DNA of 41,232 bases, taken from an uncultured Sulfurovum sp. (GTDB taxonomy: Bacteria > Campylobacterota > Campylobacteria > Campylobacterales > Sulfurovaceae). The translations under genes were made by a program, and so were the position numbers. Under the pieces are notes generated by a model, which was given only the letters and a program-made list of their open reading frames with translations, was not told the origin of the DNA and ran no database searches. Positions 1-8,312 of this stretch are shown here, one piece after another. The number at the start of each line of letters is the position of its first letter. Position 1 is the stretch's first letter. The DNA lies in assembly GCA_902727915.1 (NCBI GenBank), contig CACVAU010000017.1:1-41232 (forward strand). Direction: 5' to 3'.

Positions 1-697
1 AGTCAGGTAAATCTATTTTTTCTTCTTTAAAATCATCAGCCAATTCGGTTTGCACTTCAAAACCAGAAGGGTCAATCTGAAAGCTTGTCTCTTTATAGTC
101 ACGAATCTTTTGAAACTCATCGTAAAGCTTTTCTGAGTAGTCAATGTTGGTTGTTCCATAAGAGTGCTCATCTATCTCTTTAAAGGTGTCGTAAGAACAA
201 GAGAGTTTTCCATAGCTGGACTCATCTTGTGAAAAACACTCAAAAAAAACTTCATCAGGATGTACTGTAATGACAGGGTCAAGTACAAACCAAGCATCGG
301 AGTCATGTTTATACAAATAGTCAAAGTACTTACGTTGTGCTTGATAATAAGGTTTTAAAAGTGTATCTTCTTGACTACGTATAGCATTTAACTCTTTTTG
401 TACTCGGTCATACTGTTCTTGATGTTTCTCTTTTTCAGCCACTAACTTAGCCAACCAAACAGACTCTTGACCCTCTAACCATGCTTTATAGTCTGACTTA
501 TCTTTAGGTGTAAAACTCATGTCAGAAACAACCACATCATGTAAGGCAGACATCGCTTCACGGAAATTTAACGAATCTTGCAGTTTTGCCACAAAAAAAG
601 TAGGTTCACGGTTAAGATCTGGGCTAAAGCTCATGTCCGTACTGGTATTGTTTGAGCTAACGCCTGAATTGCCTTTAAACTTGTAATCAAACTCCAT
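1..697 (-). CDS. Unknown protein, third gene of the retron operon (3' end outside window)
   Basis: The minus-strand frame is open from ATG at 697 to the window edge, giving the first 232 residues of a longer protein. It begins MEFDYKFKGNSGVSSNNTST and continues with a charged, mostly helical stretch rich in Lys, Glu and Asp, with a coiled-coil-like part near residues 80-120. Its ATG shares one base with the TAA stop of the WGR-HEAT gene (TAATG), so the two are almost certainly translationally coupled. I see no signal peptide, no transmembrane segment and no nucleotide-binding motif in the visible part. I do not recognise the family with confidence. WGR proteins often sit beside SWIM zinc-finger, MoxR or vWA genes, and this could be the start of such a partner, but that is a guess. 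The coupling marks it as part of the same operon. Confidence 0.8.
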   Translation of the reverse strand, partial: MEFDYKFKGNSGVSSNNTSTDMSFSPDLNREPTFFVAKLQDSLNFREAMSALHDVVVSDMSFTPKDKSDYKAWLEGQESVWLAKLVAEKEKHQEQYDRVQKELNAIRSQEDTLLKPYYQAQRKYFDYLYKHDSDAWFVLDPVITVHPDEVFFECFSQDESSYGKLSCSYDTFKEIDEHSYGTTNIDYSEKLYDEFQKIRDYKETSFQIDPSGFEVQTELADDFKEEKIDLPD

Positions 698-3600
698 TAC
701 ACAACCTCTCTTTTTTCTGCTTCTAGCACATTTAATGGCAAGTCAATGTCACTATGATTTTGGGCTAAGTACGTCATCATCTCCACGTACAACTCTTTGT
801 CAGACCAGACCATGGTTGCTGAATGATGACTCGCTAAACGTCCTACCATTTGAGCTATTTCTAAATTTTCTAAACGTGTTTTTAAAAGCATCATGACTCT
901 TGTTTTGGCTACTCTATTTTGATTAACTGAGTGTAAAAGGCTGTTAAAGAAACGCTCCATTTTTAAGAGCTGTTCATCTGACATTTCAGCCAACATAAGG
1001 TCAGTAACAAACTTTTGAATGGTGAGTGACGGATGTTGAGAGAGCTTTGTTAACAAGACCTCTGTATCATAATTACCTTGCATTATCATCTTCTTAGCAA
1101 ATGCTTGTACCTCTTCATAATTAGAATCAGCCACCACAACGATGTCATTGGTACTCATTTCAAAACTTTCAAAATAACCTGAAGCAAAAACTCTGGTATC
1201 TTCCCATACAGAATCAAATATCATTAATGATTTTGGCATGGCTTCTTTGACGCTTTCGATATTGTTCATGTAGGCATCATAAGCCCATACCCTTACTGTT
1301 TTGTTTGGATTCTTCGCCATTCTTGACCACTGGACTACTGAAAAATCTTTTGCTTTATATGCTTTTAAAATTAACGAACCTAAAGCCACAGCCAACTTAG
1401 ACTTGGCAATGAGCATTCGGTAAAGCTGATCAGGCTCAATGGCTTCATAACTTTTCTTCATACTTTTAATGGTCATGGTCACATTTTTAGCTACCTCATC
1501 AGGTGTTGCTACAAAAGATTTTTCAACAATGCTTCTTAAAAGTACCATTCCATTTTCTTTATTACTTGCCAAGTTCTCCATAATGCTTCTAGCCTCTTTA
1601 TGCACAGCTTTCTCTTCATGAAAAAGAAAAGAGACCAACATTTCATGAGCAGCCATAAGTTCATTCTCTTCTAATTTACCTAGTAGATAAATAGTCGTAG
1701 CCAACATCTCAGGATGGTCAAACTTGGCTATTTTTTCTTTGAGTTCTAATGGATATTCTAAGTGAGCTAAAGTTTCAAAACGCATAATACGCCCAGTAAA
1801 AAGATGACGTTCTGTTAATACATCACCCTCCATAAGCCTACTAATATCTTCATTCGTTATATAATTACCTAGATATCTTAAAACAAATAATAGTCCTACT
1901 GCTTCGAGTTTTTTCAAAGGAAAAGAGCTTTGAACAATTTTAGTAACTATTTGCTCTATAATAACTCTTTTATTTTCTACTTGTGTTAAGAGTCCAAGAA
2001 GTTCTTTCATGATTGATTCATTACATTTTTCAATAATTTCAACAACAATATTCTCTTTGGACAAGAAATCCAAGTTCTTATGAATCTCTTGAACAGCAAA
2101 AAGATTAATCTCTTCATCCACACTAAAAAGAAATGCTTTAAGAAGTTGTTCATTTCCTGTTTTAATATACTGCTCTTTAAATAAGCTAAAGAAAAATGTT
2201 CGTGCCTCACTGTGCCTTAATTGCATCAAGGATTCAAAATAAACTGGAGGAAGATTTAAAAGAACACCTTCAACCTTATTGGGATTATCTTTTAAAACAT
2301 TAAAAGCAAACTTTTGAACAAGATCAATCCTACTTTCTACTAAAATATTAAATGCCACCAAAGCATTTTTATCCCAAAGCTCTTTATGCAATTCAGGACG
2401 AACTTCATCATTTATATTTTTATTGGCTATTTCCCACATTTTTTTAGAAGGGTCCAACATATAACGTTGTCCATTCCCAAAAAGAATTTTCATAAAAGTT
2501 AAATGTCTACAATAAGCATCATACTGTTTATGTTTCCATTTCCAATCCGTACTATCATAGTACTCTGTCGTAAATGCCTCAAATTCAGTACCATAAGGGT
2601 TGACTGAAAGTAAAATAGATTTAGCAAAGAGTATATACCCTTGTTCATCATGTAAAGACAAATGCTCTAAATAACGTAAACTTCTCTTTTTAAAATAGAG
2701 TAATGAACAACCCACACTGGGTTTAGGATTCCAATTATCATCATAAGTCGTATAACAAGTTGCTTTTTTTGACTCTAGTTTGGTGATTAATACTGCTAAC
2801 ACAGCATAATCATCCCGTATCTCTGCCATTTTATAAAGTCGTCTAAAGAGCGAAAAATTAAATTGGTTAATTGGTAAATGTCGAACTGCTTCCACAAAAA
2901 CTTCATGTTCAAAGAGATTAAAAGATGCCAAAATATAAAGTTTTAAATAAATTTCATCAACTTGTTCAATAAAAGGCATTAACGCCTGTTTTGCCTCTCT
3001 TTTTCCCTCCTTATACCAATAGTCAATATTATGATAAGTATCATAAGCACTGTTAGTTCGCTCTTCTAATACTGCTAACTCTTGGATAATACTCTTTAAG
3101 TCTTTATTCTGCAAAAATAATTTAAAAGGTATGGGGCAGATTAATAGTTTATGCATCTCAGCTTTTTCTTGTAGCAGTTGGCTGGGTGTTTTACTTAACA
3201 GCAATGCTTCTTCCACAACATAACGTGATGTATCATCCAACTTTTCACGTATGGACTCAATAATAGGCTGTAAAGAGGGGTCTTTATATCGTCCTAATGC
3301 CCAAGCAACACTGTAATAAAAAGCATTCTCTTCATCTGTTTGCATCTTATAAATATTAACAATCAGTTCTTTGGCTTCTTCTATCTTAAGTTGACCTGCC
3401 TTATAAATCAAGCGTGAGACTTGATAATTATCTACTTTTTTTAAATGATTGGTCACCGTTACAACAGTCTCTCTAGCACTGTGTAAAGCTCTAAAGCCTG
3501 TTGCCCCTTTGTTGGCTTGGGTTCTACTATGCTCAATTCGCTCTACTTCACCTACTTTTTTCAAACGTGCTATTAGTAGTTGCTGATACGCCTCAGAACT

Positions 3601-3888
3601 TAGAACTTTACGAAGACTCTTTTCTTCTTTCTTGGTCGAGTCATAGCCCTCTTTCACCACATACTCTTTGTTCATTTTAGAAACAACCAATGAGTCAAAA
3701 AGTTTCTCAGCCCTTTCAAGTCCTACAGGCGATGATGTTTTTGTCCCCTCTCTTAGTGTCGACCCATAGCGTCCATACTCAAAATTTACCAAATATTCTG
3801 ACCCATTCACTTGGATAAGATAAACATTATAAACTTTATTAGAAGTCCCTTTTTGATAGTGTAACAGTGTCTTTTTAATTGTTTTCAT
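697..3888 (-). CDS. WGR-domain and HEAT-repeat protein, retron-associated (1063 aa)
   Basis: Residues about 1-85 look like a WGR domain: a small beta sheet with the core EYGRYGS near residues 37-43, followed by the Lys-rich helix EKLFDSLVVSKMNKEYVVKEGY. WGR domains occur in PARPs and bacterial conflict proteins and can bind nucleic acid. The rest, about 130-1063, is alpha-helical solenoid with many HEAT-like helix pairs, for example around 190-240 and 690-860. No catalytic motif is visible, so it may act as a scaffold or sensor rather than an enzyme. The ATG lies 12 bp after the reverse transcriptase stop, behind a strong GGAGGAGG ribosome site, and the stop overlaps the next ATG. This tight packing makes it the best candidate effector or partner of the retron. 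Domain calls are from reading the sequence; solenoid boundaries are approximate. Confidence 0.85.
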   Translation of the reverse strand: MKTIKKTLLHYQKGTSNKVYNVYLIQVNGSEYLVNFEYGRYGSTLREGTKTSSPVGLERAEKLFDSLVVSKMNKEYVVKEGYDSTKKEEKSLRKVLSSEAYQQLLIARLKKVGEVERIEHSRTQANKGATGFRALHSARETVVTVTNHLKKVDNYQVSRLIYKAGQLKIEEAKELIVNIYKMQTDEENAFYYSVAWALGRYKDPSLQPIIESIREKLDDTSRYVVEEALLLSKTPSQLLQEKAEMHKLLICPIPFKLFLQNKDLKSIIQELAVLEERTNSAYDTYHNIDYWYKEGKREAKQALMPFIEQVDEIYLKLYILASFNLFEHEVFVEAVRHLPINQFNFSLFRRLYKMAEIRDDYAVLAVLITKLESKKATCYTTYDDNWNPKPSVGCSLLYFKKRSLRYLEHLSLHDEQGYILFAKSILLSVNPYGTEFEAFTTEYYDSTDWKWKHKQYDAYCRHLTFMKILFGNGQRYMLDPSKKMWEIANKNINDEVRPELHKELWDKNALVAFNILVESRIDLVQKFAFNVLKDNPNKVEGVLLNLPPVYFESLMQLRHSEARTFFFSLFKEQYIKTGNEQLLKAFLFSVDEEINLFAVQEIHKNLDFLSKENIVVEIIEKCNESIMKELLGLLTQVENKRVIIEQIVTKIVQSSFPLKKLEAVGLLFVLRYLGNYITNEDISRLMEGDVLTERHLFTGRIMRFETLAHLEYPLELKEKIAKFDHPEMLATTIYLLGKLEENELMAAHEMLVSFLFHEEKAVHKEARSIMENLASNKENGMVLLRSIVEKSFVATPDEVAKNVTMTIKSMKKSYEAIEPDQLYRMLIAKSKLAVALGSLILKAYKAKDFSVVQWSRMAKNPNKTVRVWAYDAYMNNIESVKEAMPKSLMIFDSVWEDTRVFASGYFESFEMSTNDIVVVADSNYEEVQAFAKKMIMQGNYDTEVLLTKLSQHPSLTIQKFVTDLMLAEMSDEQLLKMERFFNSLLHSVNQNRVAKTRVMMLLKTRLENLEIAQMVGRLASHHSATMVWSDKELYVEMMTYLAQNHSDIDLPLNVLEAEKREVV

Positions 3889-3900
3889 GGCTACCTCCTC

Positions 3901-5454
3901 CTATTTTCTAAACATATTTAAAATATTACTCACAAAAGAAGGACTCTCTATTATTGGTGCTTCTTCAACCACTTCAGCTTCAGGCTGTAACGCTATTTCT
4001 TTAGGCGCTATGGCTTTAGAATCCCAAGGCTGTTCACCTTTGGCTGACTTCCTTCTAAATTCATCCGTACTTGAACCTAAGTTTCCAAGTGGGTAGGTTT
4101 TTAACAAGGCATCCACTTGTTTTTTATACTTTGCCCCTTTTTCTGGGTCAACCATGTTGATGAAGTTTGCGTAACCCCATACCGAAGCCATCAAGTTCTC
4201 CGATTTACCATTCCATGACTTACCTTCGATGCCACTCTGTTCTATTTGAAAGAGTAATGCCCTAAACTTTTTAAGTTCTTTACGGTTTACTGAGAGTTTT
4301 TCGTTAACCACAACCCCTGTCACTTCGTGCCGTGTACCTTTTTTCATGATTTTTGTTTTCTTAGGATGTAAAATAAAGCCTTCTTCTTTAACAATGCCTT
4401 TTACCCAAAACATCATTTTATTTATGTTCGTATAAGTATCTGAAGAAAAGGTCATATCATCAGCATAACGCGTATAAGTAAAGTCCAACGACTTGGAAAT
4501 CCCAAGCATACGTTTGTCTAACTTTCGACAAATAAGATTTGTAATCATCGGTGAAGCTGGTGAACCTTGAGGTAAATAACGCTTACCTGTGTATAAGTAA
4601 AGTTTTTCACCATCTAAGAGTAGTTCTTTCTGTTCTGCTTCGGTGGTCAAAATGGCTAAGATGGTTGCCAACTCAACCGAATAACCCAAAGATTTAAAAA
4701 GTCCTTTAACCCGTGCATAACTCAAAGTAGGGAAAAAATTTTCTAAATCACAATTAATAACCACTGCTTTTTGTAGGTGAGGCTTAGCATTAGAGACAAT
4801 GCTTCTTTTAGGAACAAAACCATGTGCTTCTTCACTAACAGCTATTTTATTTAATATGTTCTCTAAAATCCAATACTGCAAACGCTTTAACTGAGGTTTC
4901 GGAGCAGATATCTCACGAAAACCTCCACTCTTTTTTACCATCTTAAAATGTACATAGTCTGTTCGGTTAGAAAGTTTTTGTGTGTAGGTTAAAAAGCGAA
5001 GTTCTTTTAAACTTATTCCCATTTTAGAGGCCAAGTCTTTAGCATCTTTAATTAAAAAAAGATTGTTCTCATTTAATAGCTTCTGATTACTCTCTTTTTC
5101 ATCTAAGTCTGCCATGAAAGCATGACCTATAAAACCTATTTCATTCTTTTTTTTAGTTTCACGTTTGGCAAAGTTTTCTTGAGCAAATTTCTCTTTTTTA
5201 ACTTTTGTCTCTTCTCGCCTGACAAGTGCATCTGCCATACGTTGTTTATGAATCTCTTTTATAACAGCTTCAGGGTTTCTAATCTTAGTAGAAAGTCCAT
5301 TTAACTCCTGTTGTAATGCTGTCTTTTTTTCAATGAGTTCTTGTGCAACTTTTGGTTTAGAACTGTCCCAAAATCCAAGGCGTTTCATCTCAGATAAAAT
5401 ATAGCTGTCTTTGGAGGTCTTTTTTATTTCGTCGTAGAGTTCTTGACGGGTCAT
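3901..5454 (-). CDS. Retron-type reverse transcriptase (517 aa)
   Basis: This is an RNA-directed DNA polymerase that would copy the neighbouring msr-msd RNA into msDNA. Residues 1-160 are a long basic helical N-terminal extension. The polymerase core follows, with retron region X NAKPH at 222-226, first catalytic Asp in CDLENFFPT (D236), QGSPASP at 296-302, YADD at 330-333 and the retron VTG motif at 378-380. NAxxH and VTG separate retron enzymes from group II intron and DGR enzymes. From memory the core (HGFVPKRSI, YTRYADDMTFS, VTGVVVN) and the long N-terminus resemble myxobacterial retron enzymes such as those of Mx162 and Sa163 more than the short Escherichia coli ones. The C-terminus after about 480 is acidic and low in complexity. 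The gene starts 57 bp downstream of the RNA and is followed at once by the WGR-HEAT gene. Confidence 0.95.
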   Translation of the reverse strand: MTRQELYDEIKKTSKDSYILSEMKRLGFWDSSKPKVAQELIEKKTALQQELNGLSTKIRNPEAVIKEIHKQRMADALVRREETKVKKEKFAQENFAKRETKKKNEIGFIGHAFMADLDEKESNQKLLNENNLFLIKDAKDLASKMGISLKELRFLTYTQKLSNRTDYVHFKMVKKSGGFREISAPKPQLKRLQYWILENILNKIAVSEEAHGFVPKRSIVSNAKPHLQKAVVINCDLENFFPTLSYARVKGLFKSLGYSVELATILAILTTEAEQKELLLDGEKLYLYTGKRYLPQGSPASPMITNLICRKLDKRMLGISKSLDFTYTRYADDMTFSSDTYTNINKMMFWVKGIVKEEGFILHPKKTKIMKKGTRHEVTGVVVNEKLSVNRKELKKFRALLFQIEQSGIEGKSWNGKSENLMASVWGYANFINMVDPEKGAKYKKQVDALLKTYPLGNLGSSTDEFRRKSAKGEQPWDSKAIAPKEIALQPEAEVVEEAPIIESPSFVSNILNMFRK

Positions 5455-5511
5455 TGTTTATCCTATAAAGTATGAATAATATTGTTTTTGTTTGAAGTTT
5501 TTGTAGTTATT

Positions 5512-5525
5512 AGAAAGTATAAAAG
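5512..5525 (-). repeat. Retron a2 inverted repeat
   Basis: This 14-bp element is the perfect reverse complement of 5714-5727. Pairing of the two ends of the msr-msd RNA is required in known retrons to present the branching guanosine to the reverse transcriptase. Confidence 0.85.
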
Positions 5526-5562
5526 TCTTCGTTCATTCAAATATTAGCCTGTTCAACTCGAC

Positions 5563-5636
5563 ACAAATAGCACTACTAAACGCTTATTTGTTTTTACAAA
5601 ACCACTACGAAATAAGCGTTTAGTAGTGCTATTTGT
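5563..5636 (-). repeat. msd long hairpin, 27-bp perfect stem
   Basis: The arms 5563-5589 and 5610-5636 are exact reverse complements over 27 bp and enclose a 20-base loop. A long hairpin like this is the usual form of the reverse-transcribed DNA part of a retron. There is no T-run after it, so it is not a terminator. Confidence 0.9.
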
Positions 5637-5713
5637 AATAGTAAAGAACAGGTTAATAACGCTTTGTTAGACTCTCTACAAACATAGCGATACACTATGC
5701 AAATTGCAAGGTT

Positions 5714-5727
5714 CTTTTATACTTTCT
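5714..5727 (-). repeat. Retron a1 inverted repeat
   Basis: This is the 5' partner of the a1/a2 pair; it pairs over all 14 bases with 5512-5525. It begins about 6 bases after a plausible -10 box (5739-5734), so the transcript could start at or next to a1. Confidence 0.85.
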
Positions 5728-5733
5728 GGAAGA

Positions 5734-5739
5734 ATTCTA
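5734..5739 (-). promoter_or_regulatory. Putative -10 box of the retron operon
   Basis: On the minus strand the sequence GATAGAATTC holds TAGAAT, five of six bases matching TATAAT, 6-7 bases before a1. No clear -35 box is seen; that space is occupied by AT-rich sequence next to the upstream terminator. Campylobacterota promoters often lack a -35 box. The placement is inferred. Confidence 0.45.
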
Positions 5740-5752
5740 TCATCAAATAAAT

Positions 5753-5794
5753 AAAAAATATCTTAATATTAAAATTAATATTAAGATATTTTTT
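5753..5794 (-). terminator. AT-rich hairpin between the protease gene and the retron
   Basis: The arms 5753-5770 and 5777-5794 are perfect 18-bp complements with A6 and T6 at the ends and a 6-base loop, so the structure can end transcription from either side. It lies after the protease stop and before the retron promoter, which suggests that the retron RNA has its own promoter. Confidence 0.6.
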
Positions 5795-5820
5795 ATAAAA
5801 TAAATTTAAACTTCATACTA

Positions 5821-5843
5821 AGTATAACGCAACCTAGTATGAA
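5821..5843. repeat. Inverted repeat after the protease gene
   Basis: TTCATACTA (about 5812-5820) and TAGTATGAA (about 5835-5843) form a perfect 9-bp stem with a 14-base loop just downstream of the protease stop. It has no T-run in the protease direction, so it may be an operator or a processing hairpin. Coordinates are within a few bases. Confidence 0.35.
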
Positions 5844-5875
5844 AAAGTAGTAAATGTTTGGTAAATTTTAGAAAA

Positions 5876-6946
5876 CTACTCTCGCTTACTCTCCATTGAT
5901 TTTTCACAAGCAAATTCTGTATGAAAAAAATTACTAAGTTCTTCAGCTTTTTGAGGAAAAAGTCCAAAATTTTTCTGTACTATCTCTTTCTCTTCACCAT
6001 AAAAATCAGAAAGATGTACACGATAAGAGACATATATTTTATCATTCGTTACCCCTAAGATATAAGGACTTTCTTTTCCTGAAACCAAATAACCTAATAA
6101 GGCTTGTAAATTCTTTTTAGGTAGCTCATTTAAAGGAGAAGTAGCAAATAAAAAATCATCTCCTGAAGTAAAAATACGTACTAAAGCCGTTCCTTTATGA
6201 AAGGACCAATACTCATGACCTGTCGTACAAAGTACAGTATCAAAACCATTTTGGGTTAATGTCTCATCTATGATTTTTGTAATATATGACTTTTCAAATT
6301 CATCAAATACAGAACTGTCAATACTTTTTCCACAAGAGGCGCAAAATTTACTCGCTTTATCAATGAACTCATCACATGAGTTACATTTTAAACGATACTT
6401 ACCATCAGAAAAATGAAAATCTTCTACTTCTTTAATAAGATCCGTATGTTTAATACCAAAGCCAACATTATCAGCATCTTTAAATTTTGAAGTAGTTATC
6501 CCAACCAAAACACCTTCAGAATTTAACATTGGACCACCAGAGTTTCCAGAGTTTACAGCTGCATCTGTTTGAATATATTTACGCTGACCCATCGGTTGAT
6601 CAAAAGCTGAAACAACACCTTCTGTAACCGTAAAAGGTAAACCAAACGGAAAACCATTAATATAGACTTTATGTAAATTCTTAACTTCAACCTCTTTTTC
6701 TAAACGTATTTCACCTTTAGCATCACGAAGGGCATCTACTTGTAAAAAAGCTAAATCTACTTCTGGGTTAACCATCACTACTTGTGCTTTAAACTTATCT
6801 TGCTTATGATTTTCAACAGCCACAACCTTAGAGCCTTCAACGACATGATAGTTTGTAATTAAAAAATCTTTCCCTTCAATTTTAAAACCTGTACCTGTAC
6901 CTGTAGAAGTGACTACTTTATAGATTGAATTTTTTGTATTTTCCAT
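5876..6946 (-). CDS. Trypsin-like serine protease with zinc ribbon and C-terminal chaperone-like domain (356 aa)
   Basis: Residues 1-175 form a chymotrypsin-fold protease of the HtrA/S1C kind with all three catalytic residues: His34 in TNYHVVEG, Asp64 in NPEVDLAFL and Ser136 in SGNSGGP. There is no signal peptide or PDZ domain, so it is probably cytoplasmic. A zinc ribbon follows, with CNSC at 188-191 and CASC at 202-205. Residues about 212-345 look like an alpha/beta domain of the YbjN / CesT chaperone type (NLQALLGYLV, then short strands and a final helix); this last call is tentative. The gene lies 11 bp after the 406-aa gene, as a pair, and its 3' end faces the retron. Cytoplasmic trypsin-like proteases are frequent in bacterial defence loci, but a link to the retron is inferred only from position. 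Confidence 0.85.
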   Translation of the reverse strand: MENTKNSIYKVVTSTGTGTGFKIEGKDFLITNYHVVEGSKVVAVENHKQDKFKAQVVMVNPEVDLAFLQVDALRDAKGEIRLEKEVEVKNLHKVYINGFPFGLPFTVTEGVVSAFDQPMGQRKYIQTDAAVNSGNSGGPMLNSEGVLVGITTSKFKDADNVGFGIKHTDLIKEVEDFHFSDGKYRLKCNSCDEFIDKASKFCASCGKSIDSSVFDEFEKSYITKIIDETLTQNGFDTVLCTTGHEYWSFHKGTALVRIFTSGDDFLFATSPLNELPKKNLQALLGYLVSGKESPYILGVTNDKIYVSYRVHLSDFYGEEKEIVQKNFGLFPQKAEELSNFFHTEFACEKSMESKRE

Positions 6947-6957
6947 TATTTTTTCTC

Positions 6958-8178
6958 CTACCCTAAATAATTATAGGCTAAATACCCAGCAACTGATATC
7001 CAAATAGCATTTGAAAGCCAAGTTGTCACACTTGATTTTTTCTCTTCTTCCTCTTTGCTCTCCACTTCAACATTGTACATGTCCCAATAAAGCTCTAAAA
7101 GAATTGGTGCTGCTTCTTTTGTATTTTTTTCTGATACCTCTTTTAACACACGTTCTATCTCATTTTTATAATTTTCATCAAGGTTATAATTATAAATTAA
7201 CTTCAAAAAGATAGCATAAAGAAAATAACTCGCTGCCATATGATCATCCGATTCATTCATACTCTCAATGGTCTCTTTATGATTTTCCATACGTTCTTCT
7301 ATAATCTGAGGAGTTGACCTCCAACGTAAAGAGATAAATTGTTCCACATGATACAAACTTTTTTCATAATATTCATCACTGTAAGCTTGAAGTTCTTTGA
7401 TATAGAGTAAGCCCTTATTAATACGTTGAGAAAAATCAACATCACCATCATACATACGCTCAACATTATTAATAAGTTCTGAACGCAGTTTTCCTTGCAT
7501 GTATGGCATGTTTGAAAGACGTAAAAGAGAAATTACAATAATATCCCAACGGTAGTTTGCCTGACGATCTTCGACAAAAAAATCACTATAATCATCAATG
7601 TTTTTTAAAATTTCTCGAATTTGTCTTAATGTTTCCTGTTTTTCGTTAGCCGATAAATTTTCTCTTGCTGGTTCTTTATAAAATTCAGCGCCATACTCTT
7701 CCACAAAAATATCATCATAATCATCAGCCCTAAAAGAGATGTTTCTAAGTACCGTATAAATTTTACTAGGTTGACAAGTAGTAAGAGATGTTTCATATCT
7801 AAAAATTAAAATATCATCTTCTAAAACAATTTGTGCCAAGTCTAATAGATCAAAATTAATCTCTGTTACACGACGTAATAACGCCACCATATTGGTTTCA
7901 TCTGTCACTCTTAAAAATGGCGCTTCAATCTTTAAGCGTTCATTCGTAATTGCCACACTAATTTCTGCTGAACCCTGCATCTTTGTAAAAATAATATCTT
8001 TAGCTGTATCTACACCCTCAAGTACAGAAGCATTAATATATTTTAAAAGATTAATTAAACTCTCTTTATAATCAGCATTATCAAAAGTATCTATAGCACT
8101 TTGCCATATATCAACATCAATTCTTGGTTCTTTTATACTCTCAAAAGGTTTTATATATGTAGGTAATACATGTTCCAT
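6958..8178 (-). CDS. Unknown protein with C-terminal membrane anchor (406 aa)
   Basis: I do not recognise the family. The N-terminal 150 residues alternate short strands and helices and resemble the CesT/YbjN-like fold (ALLRRVTEINFDLLDLAQ near 100-117, then ILIFRYE). The middle part, about 170-375, is acidic and helical. The end, about 383-405, is a single hydrophobic segment (TTWLSNAIWISVAGYLAYNY) preceded by Glu/Lys-rich sequence, as in tail-anchored proteins, leaving the bulk in the cytoplasm. It is the first gene of a two-gene unit with the zinc-ribbon protease. A shared chaperone-like fold in both proteins would fit a protease with a membrane-bound partner, but this is inference. Confidence 0.75.
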   Translation of the reverse strand: MEHVLPTYIKPFESIKEPRIDVDIWQSAIDTFDNADYKESLINLLKYINASVLEGVDTAKDIIFTKMQGSAEISVAITNERLKIEAPFLRVTDETNMVALLRRVTEINFDLLDLAQIVLEDDILIFRYETSLTTCQPSKIYTVLRNISFRADDYDDIFVEEYGAEFYKEPARENLSANEKQETLRQIREILKNIDDYSDFFVEDRQANYRWDIIVISLLRLSNMPYMQGKLRSELINNVERMYDGDVDFSQRINKGLLYIKELQAYSDEYYEKSLYHVEQFISLRWRSTPQIIEERMENHKETIESMNESDDHMAASYFLYAIFLKLIYNYNLDENYKNEIERVLKEVSEKNTKEAAPILLELYWDMYNVEVESKEEEEKKSSVTTWLSNAIWISVAGYLAYNYLG

Positions 8179-8312
8179 TCTTTTTAATTATCCTTTATTT
8201 TGAAATTTTTTTCCTAAATAAGTTTATTTAAAACTTACAAATAAAATATAATTATTATATCTAAACTACTTAGGTAAAAATGGTAAATATTCAGTAAATT
8301 TTCTCCAAACTA

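Larger units (their letters stand above)
5512..5727 (-). ncRNA. Retron msr-msd non-coding RNA
   Basis: Transcribed on the minus strand, the RNA opens with a1 (5727-5714, AGAAAGTATAAAAG) and closes with its perfect 14-bp complement a2 (5525-5512), the classic retron end pairing. The msr side has two short stem-loops: CATAG/CTATG near 5699-5683 and TTTGT/ACAAA near 5681-5662. The msd is bounded by CCTGTTC (5652-5646) paired with GAACAGG (5554-5548), extendable to 12 bp with one mismatch. Inside it is a perfect 27-bp stem (5636-5610 with 5589-5563) and a 20-nt loop. A priming guanosine soon after a1, possibly at 5707, is my inference. Size, order of elements and position just 5' of a NAxxH/VTG reverse transcriptase all fit a retron. 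Confidence 0.9.

Noticed and set aside
5563..5636. Reading the long hairpin as a terminator or as IS/MITE ends
   Set aside because: No T-run, no target duplication, and the flanking a1/a2 pair and RT explain it as retron msd.
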